Counted from the first letter of the stretch, positions 44,731 to 53,854 are shown. The stretch: 64,000 bases of DNA from Roseibium marinum (GCF_002906165.1 NZ_PPCN01000006.1:62001-126000); one strand, 5' to 3'. Notes: generated by a model from the sequence alone, not told the origin. Numbers and translations are program-made.

Positions 44731-45837
44731 TTAGCGTGGCGCCAAAACGGCGATCAGGTCGTTGACGACATTGGCCATTTCCATGCTGGCGGAAAAGTTG
44801 AACTGGTTGATCGACATGAAGATGCCGACGCCCCGGCTCGGGGCGAACGCCAGGTAGCTGAACACTCCGTGGCTGCCGCCGGCCTTCTGGATGATCAGCG
44901 GACGGTCGCCTTCGGGCATCATGATGACCCAGCCAAGACCCATGGCATTCATATGGCCGGATTCGTCCAGGCCGTAGACCGGGTCCATCCCGTCGCGCAT
45001 CACCCAGGCCGCATGGCTTATCGCCCGCGCTTCCATACCCTCGCCGCCGAAGCGGTCGAGGTTCCATTCCAGGTAGCGCAGCATGTCATTGGCCGTGGTG
45101 TAGAGCTGGGACGCGCCCGATCTGTTGGGGATCGGTTCGCCCGGGTCCATCTCGTTGCCGTTCCAGTCATAGCCGGTCAGAACGGTGCCGCTGGTCGGCT
45201 TGGCATAGCCCGTCGCGGTCAGTCCGATCGGATCAAGCACCTTCTCCTTCAGAAGCGCCTCGTAGGGCTTGTCGGCCGCACCCGACAGGGCCATCGCCAG
45301 CACGTCGAAACCGATGTTGGAATAAAGCAGCCCGGTGCCGGGCGCGAACAGCAGTCCGCCATCTTTCAGGTTGGCCTTGAACGAGGCATCGCTGTATTTC
45401 TCGACGTCCGGGACCTGCTCCAGTTCGCGGGGCAGGCCGCTGGAATGGGTGGCAAGGTCGACGAGGCGGATCTGGTGACCATCGCGCTCCGGCAGCCTCT
45501 CGACGAGATCGACCAGCGGACCGGCCGGGTCGGTCAGCGCGACAGTGCCCTCGGCGGCAAGGTTCGCAAGGGTGAGGCCCGTGAACGACTTGGTGATGGA
45601 GCCGACGCCGATCGCCGTATCCCCGTCAGGCGCAACACCGCTGTCCTTGCTGGTCTCGCCGACACCGAAAACCGCGGTCTCCCCGTTGCGTACGGCGGCA
45701 ATGACCACTCCCGGCACAGCCGTGTCGAGATAGAAGATCTCGGCAGTGAATTCCAGTGTCTCGGAAAGCAGTGCGTCTTCGGCGAAGGCGGGTGTCGCCG
45801 CGGTCGCGAAGGCAAGAATCAAGGCTTTGAATTTCAT
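44731..45837 (-). CDS. Class C beta-lactamase-family serine hydrolase, exported
   Basis: The 368-residue protein has a clear signal peptide (cleavage near TPAFAED, about residue 20). The penicillin-binding fold has the nucleophile motif S80-I-T-K83 and the Tyr motif YSN near 168. A KAGGSHG triad lies near 322 in place of the usual KTG. The family includes AmpC, DD-peptidases and esterases such as EstB, and antibiotic hydrolysis cannot be inferred from motifs alone. AGGAT precedes the ATG. No ampR-type regulator is adjacent; the upstream AraC-type gene is transcribed toward it on the same strand after a 237-bp gap. Confidence 0.87.
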   Translation of the reverse strand: MKFKALILAFATAATPAFAEDALLSETLEFTAEIFYLDTAVPGVVIAAVRNGETAVFGVGETSKDSGVAPDGDTAIGVGSITKSFTGLTLANLAAEGTVALTDPAGPLVDLVERLPERDGHQIRLVDLATHSSGLPRELEQVPDVEKYSDASFKANLKDGGLLFAPGTGLLYSNIGFDVLAMALSGAADKPYEALLKEKVLDPIGLTATGYAKPTSGTVLTGYDWNGNEMDPGEPIPNRSGASQLYTTANDMLRYLEWNLDRFGGEGMEARAISHAAWVMRDGMDPVYGLDESGHMNAMGLGWVIMMPEGDRPLIIQKAGGSHGVFSYLAFAPSRGVGIFMSINQFNFSASMEMANVVNDLIAVLAPR

Positions 45838-46074
45838 GGAAATATCCTGATAAATGAAGATGCGTCCACACTCACAGTTGCGGTTCCGTCACGGTAGCCC
45901 CCAGGGAACTGCCATGCCAGAAAAATGTAAATCCGGACGTTCCGATCGACTTGCGGACCGGGACTGGCGGGAATTGATGGCACGACAGATATGAAATTAC
46001 CGTTGATTTCAATGGCCGCACGGCATTCCGGCAAGACGCCACCGCAACTGCGTTGAAACGATCGGGAACCGGCA

Positions 46075-47145
46075 TCATGCCTGCTCCGGCCCGGCGCGAT
46101 CCGCTTCCCTTTCCGGTCTGGCGGACAGCCGGTATTCGGTGGGCGATTGGCCATAGACCCGCTGGAACTCGCGATAGAAGTTCGATCGCGTCATGAACCC
46201 CGATTGCACCGCGATCCTTGTAACGCTGTCATCGGCCTCAACCAGCAGCCGGGCCGCATGCGCCAGCCGGAACGTATTCACATACTGCGAAACGTTGGAC
46301 CCCTGCGTTCTGTTGATCGCGGCGGACAGGCTGCGCGCCGGCAGGTGAAGACGCCTGGCAAGCCGTTGAACGGTCAGGTCAGGGTCCAGGAACAACTGCT
46401 GCTCATCCATCAGTGTCCGCAATCTCGCCTCGACCTCCGCGTCCTCGGGCTCGGGTGCCGGCATCGCCTGCGCCGCCGCGCGCGACCGGGAGAACATCAA
46501 CGGCAGGGTGACGAGGGCCGCAAGCAGCAGCAGGATCAGCGGAACGGTGCCATAGGAGATCAGCCTGGCGACGTTGCTGCCCCGATTGACCGCGAAATCA
46601 ACCGCGATCGCGGTGTCCAGAAGCAGCAGGAAAATCAGAAACCCGATGCCGCGCAGGATCCAGTTGGACAAGCTGCGGGTCATGTCGACGCGCGCGAAAA
46701 TCAATGCGTCCGGGCCTTTTCGCCACAACAGGTAAAGGGCGAGAGCGTAGACCGCATAGCTGGCGCTGATCAGCCAGTCGAGAGCCCTCAGGTCTTCGGC
46801 AAGGAGCCAGAACAAGCCCATCGCAATGAAAGGCGCACCGAGGTGAAACAGGATGCTCCTGGCGAGATCGCGTTTCTCAACCGTCATCGAGGCAAAGCCC
46901 AGATACAGCAAGGGCGCCACAAACAGCGGCAAGGTGCGTTGCAGCGGGATCAGAGCGTCGAAGCCGTAGCCGAACCGCAGGGCGACGAAATAGGCGGAAA
47001 CGGCGCCCAGTGCGAAGAAGGCCGAGAACAAGGCGTTGGCCCGGACGGGCCCCAGTTCCAGCCGCCAGACCAGTAGGGCCAGCACGCTGCACAACAGTGC
47101 GGTGAGCATCGGCAGTGGAAAACTGACCAGCGCAGGGTCGTCCAT
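46075..47145 (-). CDS. AraC family regulator with N-terminal membrane domain
   Basis: The 356-residue protein starts at ATG 47145 with AGAGG as ribosome binding site. Residues 1-225 contain about seven hydrophobic helices. A C-terminal AraC DNA-binding domain begins at about 245 (MDEQQLFLDPDLTVQRLARRL), with two helix-turn-helices and the signature FMTRSNFYREFQRVYGQSPTEYR. Membrane-embedded AraC proteins sense signals in or across the membrane. It may control the downstream beta-lactamase-like gene or the divergent hydrolase gene, but no operator was identified. Confidence 0.87.
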   Translation of the reverse strand: MDDPALVSFPLPMLTALLCSVLALLVWRLELGPVRANALFSAFFALGAVSAYFVALRFGYGFDALIPLQRTLPLFVAPLLYLGFASMTVEKRDLARSILFHLGAPFIAMGLFWLLAEDLRALDWLISASYAVYALALYLLWRKGPDALIFARVDMTRSLSNWILRGIGFLIFLLLLDTAIAVDFAVNRGSNVARLISYGTVPLILLLLAALVTLPLMFSRSRAAAQAMPAPEPEDAEVEARLRTLMDEQQLFLDPDLTVQRLARRLHLPARSLSAAINRTQGSNVSQYVNTFRLAHAARLLVEADDSVTRIAVQSGFMTRSNFYREFQRVYGQSPTEYRLSARPEREADRAGPEQA

Positions 47146-47273
47146 CTGTCCTCTTTCTGTCGGGACCTGTCCTCGATCAGGATGAAGGACAGGTATAGAC
47201 GGCCCAACCCGTTGATTCAAATTGGTTTGCCGCCCAGCTTCGATATCACCTGAAACCAGTATCGGTGCTTACA

Positions 47274-48317
47274 ATGAAACGCATAGCATTCCTTCTTGCC
47301 GCGATTTTTACGGCCTTTACCGCCTCGGCGCAGGCGCAGTCCTATCAAGCGGCCATGAGCGTCCTGGAAATCGCCGACCCAGACCCCGACCCTGCCGGCG
47401 CCCGCGATCTCGAGGGTTTTCTCTGGTACCCCACGGATGCGGCCGAACCGCTGACCTACGACTTCGACAGCAAGGTCTGGGCCGGGACGCGGGTGGTGAA
47501 AGACGCGGATCCCGCAAAAGGCCCTTTCCCGCTTGTCGTCCTGTCGCACGGGATGTTCGGCAATGCCTACAATCAGGCCTGGCTTGCCGGTGCCCTGGCC
47601 CGGCGCGGCTATGTTGTGGCCGCGATCAGCCACCCCGGCACCTCCACCTGGTCGCGCGATCCGGACCTGACGCGCCAACTGTGGGAACGGCCGAAGGACA
47701 TCTCCCGGGTCATCGACCACATACTCACCTCCCCGGACCTTGCGCTTCTCGTTGATCCGGACAGGATTTTCATGGCCGGCCATTCGCTGGGCGGGTTCAC
47801 CGCCGTCGCCCTGGCGGGCGGCCGCTACGACGCGGCGCGGCTGAAACGGTTCTGCGGCACAACGCCGGACGAGCTGGTCTGCGGTATTCTTGGCGGCTGG
47901 AAAATCGCGCAAACGGATCAGGACCGCACCCAAATGGAAGCGGACCTGTCCGATCCCCGCATCAGAGCCTTCGCGGTTTTCGATCTCGGCGGAACGCAGA
48001 GCTTTTCCGACGCCAGCCTTGCCCGGATCGACCGGCCCATGCTGATCTTCGGGGCGCCGATCATGAATTCCGGCCTAACCCTCGACATCGAATCCCGTGC
48101 CCTGATCGCATCCCTGCCGTCCGGCAAGACCCGGTACATCGAACCTGAAACCCTGTCGCACTTCGATTTCCTCGGGATCTGCAAACCCGGAGGGTTCGAG
48201 CTCCTCGCGAAAGAGGAACCGGGGGATGAAATAATCTGCGAGAACGGCGGCGCGCCGCGCGCCGCCAAGCATGAGATGATCATCGACGCCGTCACCGGCT
48301 TCTTCTCAAAGTCCTAG
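47274..48317 (+). CDS. Exported alpha/beta hydrolase (PAF-acetylhydrolase/dienelactone hydrolase-like)
   Basis: The 347-residue protein has a signal peptide ending near ASAQAQ (about residue 22). The fold elements are PLVVLSHGMFGN, the nucleophile elbow AGHSLGGFTA, and a late catalytic histidine in ETLSHFDFLG. A GTG three codons upstream is an alternative start, but ATG 47274 gives the better signal peptide. No strong ribosome binding site is visible for either. It lies divergent from the membrane AraC gene across about 130 bases and may be its target. Substrate unknown, probably an ester. Confidence 0.82.
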   Translation: MKRIAFLLAAIFTAFTASAQAQSYQAAMSVLEIADPDPDPAGARDLEGFLWYPTDAAEPLTYDFDSKVWAGTRVVKDADPAKGPFPLVVLSHGMFGNAYNQAWLAGALARRGYVVAAISHPGTSTWSRDPDLTRQLWERPKDISRVIDHILTSPDLALLVDPDRIFMAGHSLGGFTAVALAGGRYDAARLKRFCGTTPDELVCGILGGWKIAQTDQDRTQMEADLSDPRIRAFAVFDLGGTQSFSDASLARIDRPMLIFGAPIMNSGLTLDIESRALIASLPSGKTRYIEPETLSHFDFLGICKPGGFELLAKEEPGDEIICENGGAPRAAKHEMIIDAVTGFFSKS

Positions 48318-48335
48318 AATCCGGCCCCCATAAAT

Positions 48336-48369
48336 GAGCATCGTGCGTTCATTCGAGCGCTCGATGCTC
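48336..48369. repeat. Inverted repeat after the hydrolase gene
   Basis: GAGCATCG (48336-48343) and CGATGCTC (48362-48369) are exact reverse complements 18 bases apart, with a further CGAGCG/CGCTCG nested palindrome in the loop. It begins 18 bases past the hydrolase stop. No T-run follows, so a terminator role is uncertain. Confidence 0.4.
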
Positions 48370-48609
48370 CAACACTTGATGGGCGCGCGGGCCTTGCAGG
48401 ACACCATGTCCTGAAGAATGAGGGCGTATCCGGCAAGCGCAATAACAGTTCCGGAACAAGTTTCGAATATGCAGCTCTTGCGCGTCCCCGACCTGCTGTG
48501 TCATCCTGCGTTGCATATATTGGCGCGCAACCGGACCCGGGCGCTCCCCTTAAATTTTATTCTTGCTTGAGCCAACACTTTTTAAATTCCAACAGACAGG
48601 AGCGGTATT

Positions 48610-49422
48610 TTGACGCTCAGAATAGAAATAGTCAGCATCGCCTATGCTGGAGGCGACCTTGGAAAAGAGCTTCGCGCCGGTTTCAAGGTCAATGGCACCG
48701 TGACCCAACGGGATTTCACCCTCTCGCCGGGGAGGACATGGAAGCCTCCGATGCGCTGGGTGTTGCTGAACGATTCAAGGGCCCCGGCGGCGGCCGGAAG
48801 CAGCCAGACCGTGAATATCACGATCACCGAACGCGATTTCTTCTGCAACGATGTCGGCAGCAGTACCTTCACCTTCACGGCTCCGCGCCACAGTTTCGTT
48901 GAAAAGACTTTTACCCAGACCGTGACCGTGTCCGAGGGCAGCGTAACAGCGACCTTCACTGTTACCTTCAAGATCAAGTGCATACACTCTCTTTTCGAAA
49001 CCCTTTGGCAAAACCACCCGACGACTCGTGGCAATAACGAACCGTGCCAGTCAAACGGATCCTCCAGTTACGAGAACCAGTGCGCCATACGCATGGGGCT
49101 GACGCTTGACAGATCCGGCATACCGATGACCAGCTATAACGGCGCTTATTGCTGGCACGGACATGGCCACGAACATATTTTGCGCGTGGAAGAACTGATA
49201 AGCTGGCTTCAAGGTCAGACGACCGTGCTCGGCACTCCGACGACCCACCGGTCCGTCACCAGCGCGACCTTTGCAAATCAGGTCGGCCTCGCCGCGTTCA
49301 TCAATTTCTGGGGGACGGGCAATCAGGGCGATCATATCGATCTGTGGAACGGCACAATCGTTCGGCGCGGCGATCCGGACTATTTCCGAAGATCCGAACG
49401 TGTGGTGTTCTGGCAACTATGA
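48610..49422 (+). CDS. Probable Tae4-like peptidoglycan amidase effector with N-terminal beta domain
   Basis: The 270-residue protein begins with TTG 48610, fixed by AGGAG seven bases upstream. Residues 1-125 are beta-rich (alternating hydrophobic strands such as VNITITERDFFC and VTATFTVTFKIK), like a small beta-sandwich, without a signal peptide. Residues about 126-270 match the Tae4 amidase family: the catalytic cysteine in YENQC158AIRM, the histidine in GDH242IDLWNG, and a closing VVFWQL. Tae4 enzymes are type VI secretion effectors that cut the peptide stem of murein. No T6SS gene is in the window. The stop overlaps the start of an exported protein, the expected arrangement for an effector and its immunity protein. 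Confidence 0.72.
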   Translation: MTLRIEIVSIAYAGGDLGKELRAGFKVNGTVTQRDFTLSPGRTWKPPMRWVLLNDSRAPAAAGSSQTVNITITERDFFCNDVGSSTFTFTAPRHSFVEKTFTQTVTVSEGSVTATFTVTFKIKCIHSLFETLWQNHPTTRGNNEPCQSNGSSSYENQCAIRMGLTLDRSGIPMTSYNGAYCWHGHGHEHILRVEELISWLQGQTTVLGTPTTHRSVTSATFANQVGLAAFINFWGTGNQGDHIDLWNGTIVRRGDPDYFRRSERVVFWQL

Positions 49423-49916
49423 ACCGGTTCCTTCTCATAGCGGGTTTGGCGGTGGTGCTTCTGGGGGGTGGACTTTTTTACCTCTCCCCGGCGCAGCAAG
49501 GCGAGCAGCCGGTGAAACCGGAAGACCCGGAAAGGGTTGAAAAGGCCGCTTTCAACGGTTTCGACCTGTCGCTTTCAGCACCGGGTGAAACTTGCCGGCT
49601 TCATTTCGAAAACGGGCAGGTCTCGGGTGACGTGGACCTGTCCCTGCCGCCGCCCTGCCGGTTCATGCGCGATGCCGAAGGCAGGCCGCAATTCTATAGC
49701 GAAAACGGGCGTCAGCTTATTGCCGTCGTGGGCGGCGTGCCCGCCGAGGATCCGATCGACCCGCTTACCATGCGGCCGGACTGTGGCATCGGATTGGCCG
49801 GTATCGAATTTTCAGATGGAACCTTCACGGCGACCGATTACACGATGGGACCGGGTGTCTTCTGCGCCCTCATGGGGCTCGAACAACGCGAAATCTGGCT
49901 TCTCCTGAACGGTTGA
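49419..49916 (+). CDS. Putative periplasmic immunity protein of the Tae4-like effector
   Basis: The 165-residue protein begins at ATG 49419, overlapping the effector stop (ATGA), so translation is coupled. Residues 4-22 form a hydrophobic anchor or uncleaved signal (FLLIAGLAVVLLGGGLFYL), placing the rest in the periplasm, where a murein amidase would have to be neutralised. The mature part is acidic, beta-rich and has four cysteines. I cannot align it to Tai4 by eye, so the role rests on position, coupling and localisation. Confidence 0.6.
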   Translation: MNRFLLIAGLAVVLLGGGLFYLSPAQQGEQPVKPEDPERVEKAAFNGFDLSLSAPGETCRLHFENGQVSGDVDLSLPPPCRFMRDAEGRPQFYSENGRQLIAVVGGVPAEDPIDPLTMRPDCGIGLAGIEFSDGTFTATDYTMGPGVFCALMGLEQREIWLLLNG

Positions 49917-49930
49917 GGGCAACAACAAAC

Positions 49931-50096
49931 GCGGAACCGGCGTTGTCGTTGCCCGTTGGATCGAAGGCATTATTTCCTGACGCGGCAATCATCCGGCATC
50001 ACAAACACCTCGTCCGGCGGTCATACCCACCGTCCTTGATTTCCTCGGCGAGAACTATGGTGTGGCCGCAAGACGTCGCTGAAAAAGCCGAAAAAT
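49931..50096 (-). pseudogene. Frameshifted partial duplicate of the tautomerase gene at 53633-53830
   Basis: About 166 bases here match 53578-53745 closely. Shared runs include CCCGTTGGATCGAA, CATCCGGCATCAC, AACACCTCGTCCG and CCGTCCTTGATTTC. The segment covers the 3' half of the tautomerase gene plus ~55 bases downstream. The coding part is broken by small deletions, so the frame shifts at the DGGYGRADE region and elsewhere. The 5' half is missing; similarity stops at about 50096. The rest of the 371-bp gap (to 50287) holds no gene apart from the AT-richer promoter side of the kinase gene. Confidence 0.75.
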
Positions 50097-50287
50097 CAGA
50101 AGAATAGAGGGACCTGGCAGCAGCCCCTCCGCAACTTCCGCGTGTACATCAGGACAAAAAGCCGGTTCGCCGCGATTTTTCGCCTTTTTGTCGTTCCGGC
50201 ATATCTTTTGTTATTGCGGCCCTTTCGCAGTCTGATAATTGGCTTAGGAATGAGGCTTCACGATTGGAGCCCGCTTGGAGTTACAAG

Positions 50288-51376
50288 ATGATAGCCGCGT
50301 CTTTGCGCGATCTACAGGCAGGCGTGCGCAAGCCATTCAGCAAATTTTTCGGGAGTGGCCGCTCCCTCGCGACCTACAACATCGAAACCGCGTTTCCATC
50401 GCTTTCACCTGTGTTGGTCCAGGTCCTGTTCGCGCTGTTATGCACCGTGTCGGGTATCAGCTTGCGATGGTTGCTCGATCTTCTTTGGAGCGGCGCCGGG
50501 CCCTTTGCCCTGATGGTTCCCTTCGTGCTGCTGGCGACCCTGTTCGGCAAATGGCAGTCCGGATTGCTGACGGCCGTACTCTCCTCGCTCTACGCCTGGT
50601 ACTACGTTCTCCCGCTCCATGGCAGCTTGGCATTCGAGGTTCCCAGCGACGGTCCGCGGGTCATCGTGAATATCCTGGCGGCCTTCTTCGTGGTGGCTCT
50701 GGCTGAACTCTTCCGGCGCACCATGTGGCAGGCCCTTGCCGACCGGGAAATGCTGTTGAGGGAAATCGAGCACCGCGTCCAGAACAACTTTGCTTCCGTC
50801 GCAAGCCTGCTGCGCTTCCAGATGCGCGAACATGCGGAGGACGAGACGATCATGTACGCGCTCCAGGCCGCGCTTGGCCGGGTAGAGAGCTACGCGACTG
50901 TAAACTCCTTTCTGTACCGTGGTGAACAATACACCGGAACGGTCCACCTGCCTGCCTATCTGGCGGAGCTGTGCGGCAACCTCGAAAAATCGGCCCCTGT
51001 CGACAAAGGCATTTCCATCCGGACGCAAATCGCCAACTTCACCTGGGAACGGGACAGCACCATTGTTGTCGGCCTCCTGATCAACGAACTGGTGACCAAT
51101 GCCTATAAGCACGCTTTCACCGGCAGGCCCGGCGGCGTGATCGAAGTCAGCATGCAGGGAACCGACAAGGCCTGGTCGCTGGAGGTCTCCGACGACGGCG
51201 TCGGTTTCGCCGGGCTCGCGGAGCGCGGATCCCTCGGTGTAAAGCTCATCTCCACCCTCGCCACCCAGCTTGGCGCCCAGGTGGAAGTTTCCTCAGACGA
51301 AAACGGCACACGCTACAGCATCGGAACGAAGTCGGGGCCGATGGCGGCGGAAGGCGCCACCGCCCGATCCAGCTGA
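50288..51376 (+). CDS. Membrane sensor histidine kinase, DUF4118 + HisKA_2/HWE type
   Basis: The 362-residue protein starts at ATG 50288 with GGAG seven bases upstream. About four transmembrane helices at 45-150 form a KdpD-like DUF4118 module. A HisKA_2 dimerisation domain follows, with the phosphoacceptor histidine in LLREIEHRVQNNFASV (about residue 167), and a HATPase domain with ELVTNAYKHAF and DDGVGF. This kinase class is abundant in Alphaproteobacteria and often drives the general stress response or light signalling. No response regulator gene is adjacent, so it is an orphan here. Confidence 0.88.
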   Translation: MIAASLRDLQAGVRKPFSKFFGSGRSLATYNIETAFPSLSPVLVQVLFALLCTVSGISLRWLLDLLWSGAGPFALMVPFVLLATLFGKWQSGLLTAVLSSLYAWYYVLPLHGSLAFEVPSDGPRVIVNILAAFFVVALAELFRRTMWQALADREMLLREIEHRVQNNFASVASLLRFQMREHAEDETIMYALQAALGRVESYATVNSFLYRGEQYTGTVHLPAYLAELCGNLEKSAPVDKGISIRTQIANFTWERDSTIVVGLLINELVTNAYKHAFTGRPGGVIEVSMQGTDKAWSLEVSDDGVGFAGLAERGSLGVKLISTLATQLGAQVEVSSDENGTRYSIGTKSGPMAAEGATARSS

Positions 51377-51393
51377 AGCGTTTATGTGTGTGC

Positions 51394-52431
51394 CTACCCG
51401 GCCAGAGGCGGATTCAACAGGGCAAAGCCTTCCTGCCGCCGGTACGGGAAATGCGGATAAGGCGCCGTTACCGCGCTGGCAGCGTCCAGCCTGCCGATCT
51501 GCTCACCCGAGAGGGACCAGCCTACAGCGCCAAGATTCTGGCGAAGCTGGTCCTCGTTGCGCGCGCCCATGATGACAGAGGAGACCGTCGGACGCTGCAA
51601 AAGCCAGTTGAGCGCGACCTGGGGCACGGTTTTTCCGGTCTCGCGGCTCACCTCTTCCAGCACATCCACCACCTTGAAAAGATGGTCGTCGTCCACAGGC
51701 GGACCGAAGCCGGCCGTCTCGTGCAGACGGCTTCCCTCAGGCAATGACGCGCCCCGCCTGATCTTGCCGGTCAGCCGTCCCCAGCCGAGCGGGCTCCAGA
51801 CGAGCGCTCCGATCCCCTGGTCGGCACCGAGCGGCATCAGGTCCCATTCGTAGTCGCGGCCGACCAGCGAATAATAGACCTGGTTGGCGACGTATCGCGG
51901 CCAGCCGTTTTTCTCCGCGACCGCCAGCGACTTCATGATCTGCCAGCCGGAAAAGTTGGAGACGCCTGCATAGCGGATCTTGCCGTCCCGAACGAGTGTG
52001 TCCAGCGTGGCAAGCACCTCCTCCACCGGCGTGAAAGCGTCGAAAGCATGAAGCTGGAAGATGTCGATATGATCGGTGCCGAGCCGCTTCAGCGCGTCTT
52101 CCACCGACCGGATCAACCGCAGCCGCGACGATCCTGCGTCATTGGGTCCGTCCCCCATCGGCAGGCCTGCCTTTGTCGAGATAAGCACCCTGTCCCGCCG
52201 CCCCTTGACCGCCGCGCCCAGGACTTCTTCCGACGCGCCGCCGGAATAGACGTCGGCGGTGTCGAAGAGGTTGACCCCCGCTTCGAGACAGATGTCGACA
52301 AGGCGGCAGGCTTCCTTGACGCCTGTATTCCCCCAGGCGCCAAACAAGGGTCCTGATCCGCCAAAGGTGCCGGTGCCGAAACTGAGGACAGGGACTTTCA
52401 GACCGGATCGGCCGAGCGTGCGGTATTCCAT
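51394..52431 (-). CDS. Aldo/keto reductase
   Basis: The 345-residue TIM-barrel NADPH-dependent reductase starts at ATG 52431 with AAAGGAACA upstream. Signatures include MEYRTLGRSGLKVPVLSFGT at the N-terminus, the catalytic Asp and Tyr in NLFDTADVYSGG, the lysine in VLISTKAG, and the C-terminal cofactor-binding LNWLLQRPTVSSVIMGARN. It is of the AKR family close to YajO/Tas-type proteins. The divergent LysR gene 100 bases away is its probable regulator. The carbonyl substrate is unknown. Confidence 0.9.
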   Translation of the reverse strand: MEYRTLGRSGLKVPVLSFGTGTFGGSGPLFGAWGNTGVKEACRLVDICLEAGVNLFDTADVYSGGASEEVLGAAVKGRRDRVLISTKAGLPMGDGPNDAGSSRLRLIRSVEDALKRLGTDHIDIFQLHAFDAFTPVEEVLATLDTLVRDGKIRYAGVSNFSGWQIMKSLAVAEKNGWPRYVANQVYYSLVGRDYEWDLMPLGADQGIGALVWSPLGWGRLTGKIRRGASLPEGSRLHETAGFGPPVDDDHLFKVVDVLEEVSRETGKTVPQVALNWLLQRPTVSSVIMGARNEDQLRQNLGAVGWSLSGEQIGRLDAASAVTAPYPHFPYRRQEGFALLNPPLAG

Positions 52432-52531
52432 CGGATGTTCCTTTCGGTTGTCGCGTTGGTGGAAAGATAGACGCAGACCCATCGTTGATTTAGGGTGCCG
52501 CCAAGAACATCATCTATGAATTGAAGGACAC

Positions 52532-53437
52532 ATGGCACGCTCTGAAGTCAATCGGTCCGGAGAAATGGAAGTCTTCGTGCAAGTGGTCGAACAAGGGGGC
52601 TTTTCAGCCGCCGCCCGCACCTGCCTTATGACACCGTCCGCCGTCAGCAAACTTGTCTCGCGCCTGGAAACCCGGTTGGGTGTGCGGCTCGTCAATCGTT
52701 CGACTCGCGCCCTTCAGCTCACTCCCGAGGGGTGTGCGTTTTATGAACGGTCCACAGGCATCCTCGCGGACATTGAGGACGCGGAACGCGGCGCGCGTGC
52801 CGGGGAAGAGCCTGTCGGGCGCATCCGCCTCAACACCAGCGCCTCCTATGCGGCCCATATCCTGGCGCCGGTCCTGCCGATGTTTCTGGAACTCCATCCC
52901 GGCATCACGCTCGATCTCGTCCAGACGGACAGGATCGTCGACCTTCTGACGGAGCGGACGGATGTGGCGGTGCGCGCCGGTCCGATGAAGAGTTCAAGCC
53001 TCGTCGCCCGCAAACTCGGCGAGACCGCCATGGTCATCGTCGGCTCTCCCGCCTATCTCGAGCGTTTCGGAGCCCCGGCCAGCGTTGAAGATCTCGAGAA
53101 GCATCCCCGGCTGGGATTCCGTTATGTCAGAACGGTGGACGGCTGGCCGCTGAAGGAAAAGAGCGGGACCATAGTCCTGCCGGTTGCCGGCCGGGTGCAG
53201 GCAAGCGACGGCGAAGCCCTCCGCCGTCTCGCCCTGACCGGAAACGGGCTCGCCAGGCTGGCCGCCTTTACGGTCCGCGACGACATTGCCGCCGGCCGTC
53301 TCGTCCCGGTACTCGATCGTCTCAATCCCGGTGACCGGGAAGCCTTTCATGCCATCCACATCGGTCAGGGCGGCCCTTTGCCCTCCCGTGTCCGGGCCCT
53401 TCTGGATTTCCTGGCGGAGCATGGCAGGGTTTCCTGA
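52532..53437 (+). CDS. LysR family regulator divergent from the aldo/keto reductase gene
   Basis: The 301-residue protein has the N-terminal helix-turn-helix (about 11-70, FVQVVEQGGFSAAARTCLMTPSAVSKLV in position) and a LysR effector domain of the CrgA-like branch (LLTERTDVAVRAGPMKSSSLVARKLGE). Proteins of this branch commonly control adjacent oxidoreductases in response to reactive carbonyls or quinones. That would suit the divergent aldo/keto reductase. Confidence 0.9.
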   Translation: MARSEVNRSGEMEVFVQVVEQGGFSAAARTCLMTPSAVSKLVSRLETRLGVRLVNRSTRALQLTPEGCAFYERSTGILADIEDAERGARAGEEPVGRIRLNTSASYAAHILAPVLPMFLELHPGITLDLVQTDRIVDLLTERTDVAVRAGPMKSSSLVARKLGETAMVIVGSPAYLERFGAPASVEDLEKHPRLGFRYVRTVDGWPLKEKSGTIVLPVAGRVQASDGEALRRLALTGNGLARLAAFTVRDDIAAGRLVPVLDRLNPGDREAFHAIHIGQGGPLPSRVRALLDFLAEHGRVS

Positions 53438-53632
53438 GCCGGCGGACCTTCAATCGACCTGACCCGGAACCAAAAAGGCCCGGCAGCCGAAACCGCCGGA
53501 CCTTCCTCGCAAAGGTGTTCGATCCCCTTGTGGTGATGGATCACAAAGATCAAATGGCCACTGCGAGCAGTGACGACGCGGAACCAGCGCTGTGAACACC
53601 CGTTGGATCGAAAGCATTATTCCCTGACACGG

Positions 53633-53830
53633 TCAGTCATCCGGCATCACGAACACCTCGTCCGCGCGGCCATATCCGCCGTCCTTGATTTCTTCGACCA
53701 GAACCATGGTCGTGGGCCGCACGGTTTCGCCGAAAAAGCCGACCATCAACTCGGTTGTCTTGTGGATCAGATCTTCCTTCTGGGCGCTCGTAAGCGAATC
53801 CTGCGGGAGTTTGTAGTTCGCAAAAGGCAC
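53633..53830 (-). CDS. 4-oxalocrotonate tautomerase-family protein
   Basis: The 65-residue protein starts with GTG at 53830 (AAGGAAAAACC upstream). Removal of the initiator Met exposes Pro-1 (PFANYKLP), the catalytic base of this superfamily. The rest, with TTELMVGFFGETVRPTTMVLVEEI, fits a single beta-alpha-beta subunit of normal length that would oligomerise. It lies 25 bases downstream of an SDR gene on the same strand, so both are probably controlled by the divergent LysR protein. A broken copy lies at 49931-50096. Confidence 0.86.
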   Translation of the reverse strand: MPFANYKLPQDSLTSAQKEDLIHKTTELMVGFFGETVRPTTMVLVEEIKDGGYGRADEVFVMPDD

Positions 53831-53854
53831 GGTTTTTCCTTTCAGGGAGGGGTG

